Part shown: positions 7,095 through 11,861 of the stretch, piece by piece
Layout of the letters: every line of letters begins with the position of its first letter
Numbering within the stretch: the first letter of the stretch is position 1
Origin: Caryophanales bacterium UBA2253
GTDB lineage: Bacteria; Bacillota_I; Bacilli_A; ML615J-28; CAG-698
DNA length: 11,861 nt
Assembly (NCBI GenBank): GCA_002347755.1
Contig: DDXT01000065.1
Coordinates: 1-11,861, forward strand
Direction of reading: 5' to 3'
Translations under genes and position numbers: made by a program
Notes under the pieces: model-generated
Databases searched by the model: none
The model's input: the letters and a program-made list of their open reading frames with translations, nothing else
Told to the model about the DNA's origin: nothing

Positions 7095-7412
7095 ATGAAT
7101 TGCAATAAAAGTTTTGAACACACGAAATGGAGCGGTAAACCTCATATCATTTACACATGTTCAAAACTTTTTTCTCCCAAGTATCAAAGCCAAATGATTG
7201 AGGACAAACAGAACGAGCGATTGTCGATGAAAGGACTGTTAATCTGTTCACTAGTGAACAGATTAAAGACAGAAAAAAATCCCCATTTGGGGTATAACGC
7301 GCCGAAAAGTAAAACAGGCGTTAAATATTCGAACTTGGTGAAGAGTAGTGTGTATGAGAGCTTTGTAGGCTCAGTGCAAACCACAAATTCTACTGGTGAT
7401 TATGATAATTAA
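7095..7412 (+). CDS. Unrecognised 105-residue ORF rich in inverted repeats
   Basis: I do not recognise this protein. It begins with ATG behind a perfect AGGAGG (7081-7086, 8-base spacing), which argues for translation. The product is basic in the first half, has Cys at 3, 22 and 52, no membrane segment, and a polar tail ending STGDYDN. The DNA carries a 14-base inverted repeat right after the start (7107-7120 with 7158-7171), a perfect 28-base palindrome (7239-7266) and CCCC/GGGG at 7281-7292. Its GC is higher than its neighbours (25 of 60 in 7261-7320). This much symmetry is odd for a coding sequence; it may instead be a structured RNA or the remains of a small mobile repeat whose frame happens to be open. 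A 66-codon frame on the minus strand (7184-7384) lacks a good start signal. Confidence 0.45.
   Translation: MNCNKSFEHTKWSGKPHIIYTCSKLFSPKYQSQMIEDKQNERLSMKGLLICSLVNRLKTEKNPHLGYNAPKSKTGVKYSNLVKSSVYESFVGSVQTTNSTGDYDN
7107..7171. repeat. 14-base perfect inverted repeat, 37-base loop
   Basis: AAAAGTTTTGAACA at 7107-7120 is the exact reverse complement of 7158-7171, and a T run continues to 7173. It lies 12 bases after the start of the ORF at 7095, so it could act as an attenuator-like hairpin. Confidence 0.7.
7239..7266. repeat. Perfect 28-base palindrome
   Basis: The half site TTAATCTGTTCACT (7239-7252) is followed directly by its exact reverse complement (7253-7266), centred on CTAG. CTG at 7236-7238 and CAG at 7270-7272 extend the symmetry past a three-base bulge. 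It can be a 12-pair RNA hairpin or a dyad site for a dimeric protein. Confidence 0.8.
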
Positions 7413-7517
7413 AACTTTTTTATTAGTCAAGATAGGAACCGATTATTTAATTAATTGACCAAATTTCAATTTTTTCCACTTTTATGTTTAAATTCTATCC
7501 CAAATATTTTAATTAAA

Positions 7518-7526
7518 TGTTATAAT
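7518..7526 (+). promoter_or_regulatory. Extended -10 promoter for the ATPase-helicase operon
   Basis: TG at 7518-7519, one base, then TATAAT at 7521-7526; the -35 region is poor. The start of transcription near 7533 leaves only a minimal leader carrying AGGAGG (7535-7540). This supports ATG 7548, since an earlier in-frame ATG at 7455 would lie upstream of the promoter. Confidence 0.7.
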
Positions 7527-7547
7527 GGAGAATCAGGAGGGTTCTTT

Positions 7548-9113
7548 ATGTCAAATGTTGAGGAAAAGTTAGAATTATTAATTAAATCCGACAGCAAGAT
7601 AATTCAAATCGTTTCATATGAATGGCAACGAGTTCAAGGATATGTTAATCATGTTTCAAAAGCCTTAAACATGAATTGGTATTCTTGGTGTAGAATCAAA
7701 GGGTTGAGTAGATGGGATAAGAATACTTCATCTTTAGTTGTTGAAGATTCAGAAATGACTGATCCCATAAACGTTTTACGTTTTTTTGATGAACGAAATG
7801 ATCCTATATTGTTAATTTTAGAGGATTTTCATCCATATTTGAAAGAAAATAACTTTGAGATTATTAGATATTTGAGAAACATTTCTAGAACAACTTTAAA
7901 TAAAGCAATAATATTATCACAACCCGTAAAAAGAATACCAGAAGATCTTTCAAAAGAGTTGTCTTTGATTGAAGTGGGGCTTCCAACAAAAGAAACACTT
8001 TCCGTTATAGTCGAAAACATTTTAAATGATGATTATCCTAATATAAAATTTGATATTACAGATAAATTGTTATCATCAGCACTGGGCTTAACTGTAATGG
8101 AAGCGAATTTGGCATTTAGGAAAGCAATAAATAAGAATAATCGTTTAACTGATAATGAAATTCCACTTATCATTGAAGAAAAGGAAAGTGTAATTAAAAA
8201 AAGTGGATTGCTCGAGTATTATCACCCCAAAGATTCATTAAACTCTATAGGTGGACTCGAAAACCTGAAATCATGGGTTGAGACACGTGGAAGAGCTTTT
8301 GATAAATCTGCAAGAGATTTTGGATTAAGTACACCTAAAGGGGTTCTTCTTTTGGGTATTCCTGGTTGCGGAAAAAGTTTAACAGCAAAGGTTATTGCCA
8401 AAACATGGAATTTTCCTTTGTTAAGATTTGATTTAGGAAAAGTATTTGGTGGAATTGTTGGCGAATCGGAAAGGAATATTAGAGAAGCTTTAGAAGTCGC
8501 GAGGGCTCTTTCGCCATGCGTCTTATGGATAGATGAAATTGAAAAGGGACTATCTGGAGTTCAAAGTTCAGGTGCAACCGATGGAGGAACGACATCAAGA
8601 GTTTTTGGTACTTTTTTAACTTGGATGCAAGAAAAAGAAGAGCCAGTTTTTGTTGTAGCTACCGCTAATGACATTAGTTTACTCCCACCAGAATTACTTA
8701 GAAAAGGAAGATTTGATGAAATTTTCTTTGTTGATTTACCTTCAAAGCATGAAAGACAAAATATCTTTAAGATTCACTTGCAAAAAAAAGATCGAGATCC
8801 TGATAATTTCGACATCGAGTACCTAGCTGATATTTCACAAGGCTTCACTGGTGCAGAAATTGAACAAATAATTAATGATGCTTTATTCATTGCCTTTAAT
8901 GAAAACCGCGATTTAGAATTACATGATATGGAAACATGTATAAAAGATACGTGCCCACTTTCTAAAACGATGTCTGAAAATATTCAAAACTTAAGAAAAT
9001 GGGCTAAAGTTAGAGCGAGAATGGCTAGTATACAAGATAACGAGCCCGTTGTAATAGTCAAAGATGATACGCCAAAATTAAAGCAAGAAGCAAAAAATCC
9101 ATTCATAATCTAA
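7548..9113 (+). CDS. Ycf46-like AAA+ ATPase
   Basis: A 521-residue protein with the layout of the Ycf46 family (COG0464-type AAA+), known from cyanobacteria, plastids and scattered bacteria. Residues 1-240 form the family's N-terminal ATPase-like domain without a working P-loop (note ILEDFHPYL around 88). The C-terminal AAA+ module starts at SIGGLENLKSWV and has Walker A GIPGCGKS (270-277), Walker B CVLWIDE (324-330, Asp329-Glu330), a sensor 1 Asn in VVATAND, and the Arg finger region LRKGRFDEIFF, then the lid with FTGAEIEQ. All catalytic parts look intact, so it should hydrolyse ATP, probably as a hexamer. The molecular target of the family is not settled. AGGAGG sits 7 bases before ATG. The helicase gene follows after 16 bases with its ribosome binding site touching this stop codon, so the two are made together. 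Confidence 0.88.
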   Translation: MSNVEEKLELLIKSDSKIIQIVSYEWQRVQGYVNHVSKALNMNWYSWCRIKGLSRWDKNTSSLVVEDSEMTDPINVLRFFDERNDPILLILEDFHPYLKENNFEIIRYLRNISRTTLNKAIILSQPVKRIPEDLSKELSLIEVGLPTKETLSVIVENILNDDYPNIKFDITDKLLSSALGLTVMEANLAFRKAINKNNRLTDNEIPLIIEEKESVIKKSGLLEYYHPKDSLNSIGGLENLKSWVETRGRAFDKSARDFGLSTPKGVLLLGIPGCGKSLTAKVIAKTWNFPLLRFDLGKVFGGIVGESERNIREALEVARALSPCVLWIDEIEKGLSGVQSSGATDGGTTSRVFGTFLTWMQEKEEPVFVVATANDISLLPPELLRKGRFDEIFFVDLPSKHERQNIFKIHLQKKDRDPDNFDIEYLADISQGFTGAEIEQIINDALFIAFNENRDLELHDMETCIKDTCPLSKTMSENIQNLRKWAKVRARMASIQDNEPVVIVKDDTPKLKQEAKNPFII

Positions 9114-9129
9114 AAGGAGAATTACTGGT

Positions 9130-11844
9130 TTGTCAAAATTATACTATCAATCAATATTTTATAAAAAAATAGCACAAGCAATTCAATTCTCAGCGAAAAA
9201 TGTTCTTTCGCCTTTCAAAGACTATTTAAATATAGCTATAGAAGAACAAAAAAAACGAAGAGTATATGCAAAATGGGAAAAGGCCAATTCGTATTATTAT
9301 ACTATTACCCCAAGGTATACCAAAGTTTTTTTTCAGACAAAAAGCAGTATAAAAATTCGCTTACACAATTGGTACTTAATTGATGATCCTGATATTAATT
9401 TGAATTTTCCAATTTTCTCTTCCTCAGCCGTAACTTATACGATACTTAAAAAGATCGAATTAGAATCAAGCTTTATTGTTCAACTGGATAAGGCTCCTAA
9501 CTATAATGACGAATTAAATTGTGGGATAAAAAGAATAAATCTAAAAAGCATTAATCAAGTTTTAAACATTTCTCAAAACAATACATTTATTCACATCCTT
9601 TATGTTTCTCATCTTGATAATGGTTTTTTTAATATTGAATATGATGGGGCTATCATCGAAAAAAGTAATAAAATAATTGTTAACGACCATATTCCAATAG
9701 ATATTTGCGAGTTTGAAAGTGAACAAATAAATAACATAATTGTCGATGGGAAAAAAGTTGACATACTAAAAGTGGAAAACAACTTATACTTTTTATCTTG
9801 TGTCGTAAAAAAAAATTCCAATTTATTCATTAATAACGAGGAAACAAATTTCAAAATTGATTTAAATAGCATACCGAGTGAACTTTATATTGGATCCAAT
9901 AAATTTACTGTATCAATAGAAAATGACTATTTTTCTATAAATGGAATTGAAATCAGTAAAGAAGACATCGTTTATGATGAAAATGGTTTGTCTTATGTGC
10001 TGAAACCCCTTTATATCAAAGAAAAGGATTCAATTTGGGTAAAACTAATTGATGATGAGAACGATGATGATGAGTTGCAAAACACCTCTAAACTTGACTT
10101 CTTTTTCGAAGATGGAGTAGACAGAGTTGAAGATGGCAATGACTATAAAAAATCATTTCAAATTGTAAAACGAGATAAAGAGGGTTTGAAATTATTATTA
10201 AGAAGTAATGAGTATAGAAAGAGAATCTCCTATGAGGATCTTCCTAATAAATTATATTTGCCAATTGAAATATATCAGCTAAAAAAGCAATTAGAAGCCA
10301 TTACAAATTTATTAACCAAGCCTTTATACGAGCACAAAAATTTAATTTCTTTAACTGAAAAAGCCGATAAATATGAATGGAAAAATTTTACTCCCCAACC
10401 AATAAATGATTGGTACGTGTTGACAACGAACACAGAGGGAACAATCAATCAGAGAAATTTTGTTGAAAAAGCCATCTCGACACCTGATTTTGCTTTTTTA
10501 GAAGGCCCACCAGGTTCCGGAAAAACGACAGCTATTTTAGAACTGATCTTGCAATTATTAAAAAACCAAAAAAGGATTCTACTATCAGCATCAACTCATG
10601 TTGCGATAGATAATGTATTAGAAAAACTATTTGAAACTGATTATGGTGTAAATGTTTTTCCGATACGCATAGGTGATGAGGATAATGTCTATAAAGAAGA
10701 ATTAAAAAAATACGTTATATCTAATCAAATCCCCAAAAACTCAGAATTTGAAGATATTATTCTTAGCTCCGCAAATCTAGTATGTGGAACCACTATTGGA
10801 ATACTACAACATCCACATTTTAAAAGAAATAGGCAAAATGATAATGCCCCAATTGATGCGGATTTTGATTATTTAATAATTGATGAATCGAGCAAAACAA
10901 CTTTTCAGGAATTCCTCGTTCCAGCTTTGAGAGCAAAGAAATGGATTCTCGTTGGAGATATAAAACAACTGTCCCCTTACACTGATCAAAAAAACCTAAT
11001 TGATAATTTCAATATGAAAATTGGCTTAAATAACGGTAATGCTAATTTAATCATTAATCAGTATTTAAAACCATCCTACAGGGACCAAAAAAAATGCTGT
11101 CTAGTTCTAACTGATGCAGATTATGAAAGCCTGAAAGAAGAAGTAAATTTAAGAGTAAATAATAAAGAAAAATGTGATTTTAAAAACACTTTTATTTTCC
11201 TTGAAAAAAACCAATCAAATAATGAATTCTATTGTTTATCTATTGATGATTGCATTGGCATGAAAAGGAACTCTTTTTATTTATTAGGAATAGACATATT
11301 ATTTGTTAGAAGTAGCCAATATGAGCAAGTTAAAGAGTTTATACCCTCTCATCTATTCATATACACAAATATTAAAGGGTTTGATTTAAAATACAATTTA
11401 TTTAAAACCAATCACTTTTACAATAAGGAAGAACATGAAGCAAATAATAAGGCTAATGAAGAATTTCTAGAAAGTACTTGGGGCAGAGAAATAGTTTGGC
11501 GAATGACTCGAAATTTTGAATCAAGGTATGCTTCAAAAGATAATAAATATAAGGATGATATTCATTATTTATTGCCAGAGAAAAACAAAGAGACAATTTT
11601 AAGTTTTTATAAAACAATGTATAGAATAGCATTGCCTTCAATTCTAGAAATACTGCAAAAAGGCATTGGAAAAGAGCAACGAGATATTTATGATAATGTG
11701 TTGAATTCGGGGTTTCCAACAGAAAAATTTATACAAAGGTTTGAACGACTTGAATATCAACACCGAATGCATCCAGACATCTCAAAGTACTCTAGAAGCT
11801 TATTTTATGACAACCAAGCGTTAGTAGATTCTAAAACGTGTTAA
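9130..11844 (+). CDS. DNA2/UPF1-type superfamily 1 helicase, C-terminus interrupted
   Basis: Starts with TTG at 9130, supported by AAAAGGAG (9112-9119, 10-base spacing) and the lack of any nearby in-frame ATG. Residues 1-300 are of unknown fold with a strand-rich look; an acidic patch (DDENDDDEL) is near 315. Residues 375-410 match the pre-helicase segment of COG1112 proteins (LPIEIYQLKKQLEAI). Helicase motifs follow: Gln441, Walker A GPPGSGKT (459-466), motif Ia SASTHVAIDN, motif II DESS (585-588), motif III GDIKQL (609-614), and QHRMHP (877-882). About 260 residues separate motif III from QHRMHP, far more than the roughly 50 usual in UPF1-type enzymes, so a large insertion is present. The frame ends at Cys904, before motifs V and VI; the +1 frame continues, suggesting a frameshift. 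It should unwind or translocate on DNA or RNA. No nuclease domain is seen in the part given. Confidence 0.85.
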   Translation: MSKLYYQSIFYKKIAQAIQFSAKNVLSPFKDYLNIAIEEQKKRRVYAKWEKANSYYYTITPRYTKVFFQTKSSIKIRLHNWYLIDDPDINLNFPIFSSSAVTYTILKKIELESSFIVQLDKAPNYNDELNCGIKRINLKSINQVLNISQNNTFIHILYVSHLDNGFFNIEYDGAIIEKSNKIIVNDHIPIDICEFESEQINNIIVDGKKVDILKVENNLYFLSCVVKKNSNLFINNEETNFKIDLNSIPSELYIGSNKFTVSIENDYFSINGIEISKEDIVYDENGLSYVLKPLYIKEKDSIWVKLIDDENDDDELQNTSKLDFFFEDGVDRVEDGNDYKKSFQIVKRDKEGLKLLLRSNEYRKRISYEDLPNKLYLPIEIYQLKKQLEAITNLLTKPLYEHKNLISLTEKADKYEWKNFTPQPINDWYVLTTNTEGTINQRNFVEKAISTPDFAFLEGPPGSGKTTAILELILQLLKNQKRILLSASTHVAIDNVLEKLFETDYGVNVFPIRIGDEDNVYKEELKKYVISNQIPKNSEFEDIILSSANLVCGTTIGILQHPHFKRNRQNDNAPIDADFDYLIIDESSKTTFQEFLVPALRAKKWILVGDIKQLSPYTDQKNLIDNFNMKIGLNNGNANLIINQYLKPSYRDQKKCCLVLTDADYESLKEEVNLRVNNKEKCDFKNTFIFLEKNQSNNEFYCLSIDDCIGMKRNSFYLLGIDILFVRSSQYEQVKEFIPSHLFIYTNIKGFDLKYNLFKTNHFYNKEEHEANNKANEEFLESTWGREIVWRMTRNFESRYASKDNKYKDDIHYLLPEKNKETILSFYKTMYRIALPSILEILQKGIGKEQRDIYDNVLNSGFPTEKFIQRFERLEYQHRMHPDISKYSRSLFYDNQALVDSKTC

Positions 11845-11861
11845 AGATATACTAAAGACAG
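11833..11861 (+). other. Probable frameshift in the helicase gene
   Basis: In frame the text ends VDSKTC and TAA (11842-11844). Read one base later, GTT AAA GAT ATA CTA AAG ACA gives VKDILKT to the window edge, which continues the expected pattern after the RMHP block (the family often has a D..TV.DR-like stretch here). Loss or gain of one base in or after the AAAA run at 11832-11835 would join the frames. Only 17 bases remain after the stop, so this is suggestive only. Confidence 0.5.

Noticed and set aside
7273..7292. Minus-strand terminator (CCCC/GGGG followed by a T run on that strand)
   Set aside because: The stem has only 4-5 pairs and no minus-strand gene with a start signal leads to it.
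6941..7420. Group II intron or known riboswitch
   Set aside because: I do not see the GTGCG 5' end, a domain V hairpin or a reverse transcriptase, and no known riboswitch core is recognised.
7455..7547. Earlier ATG giving a 31-residue longer Ycf46-like protein
   Set aside because: The extended -10 promoter at 7518-7526 and the AGGAGG at 7535-7540 both point to ATG 7548; the extension has no ribosome binding site.

Overview
The window looks like part of a low-GC Gram-positive type chromosome (Bacillota or a Mycoplasmatota-like relative outside the UGA=Trp group). The ribosome binding sites are strong AGGAGG types, the -10 boxes are TATAAT, the genes are short and dense, and there are rho-independent terminators. 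Every gene end seen is TAA or TAG and Trp is TGG, so the standard bacterial code fits. I cannot name the genus.

Positions 1-237 are AT-rich and show no supported gene. Positions 238-6283 form a core-like block of moderate GC (32 of 60 bases in 901-960). In order it holds two overlapping genes for a heterodimeric ABC exporter (238-2067 and 2060-3901), a terminator, a promoter and a DgkB-type diacylglycerol kinase (4183-5100), a separately promoted 114-codon gene that looks like a degenerate HNH protein (5189-5533), a terminator, rsmD for 16S rRNA methylation (5577-6134), and a tRNA-Arg(UCU) gene (6207-6283) with its own promoter and terminator.

Right after the tRNA, composition drops to clearly AT-rich (17 of 60 bases G+C in 8401-8460), and the gene content becomes accessory. 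This is the pattern of an element inserted at a tRNA 3' end, although no integrase or second att copy is visible. The AT-rich part holds a single-domain HD protein of the SpoT/MESH1 hydrolase type (6417-6845), a 105-codon unrecognised ORF full of inverted repeats behind a perfect ribosome binding site (7095-7412), and a two-gene operon: a Ycf46-like AAA+ ATPase (7548-9113) followed 16 bases later by a large DNA2/UPF1-type superfamily 1 helicase (9130 to beyond the window).

The ATPase-helicase pair is the best candidate for an undescribed system: two nucleic-acid-type ATPases, translationally close, in an apparent island. The helicase reading frame stops at 11844, just after the QHRMHP motif and before the expected last helicase motifs. 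The +1 frame continues plausibly, so a frameshift (real, or a sequence error) is likely. A defence or mobile-element role is inference; nothing in the window proves it.
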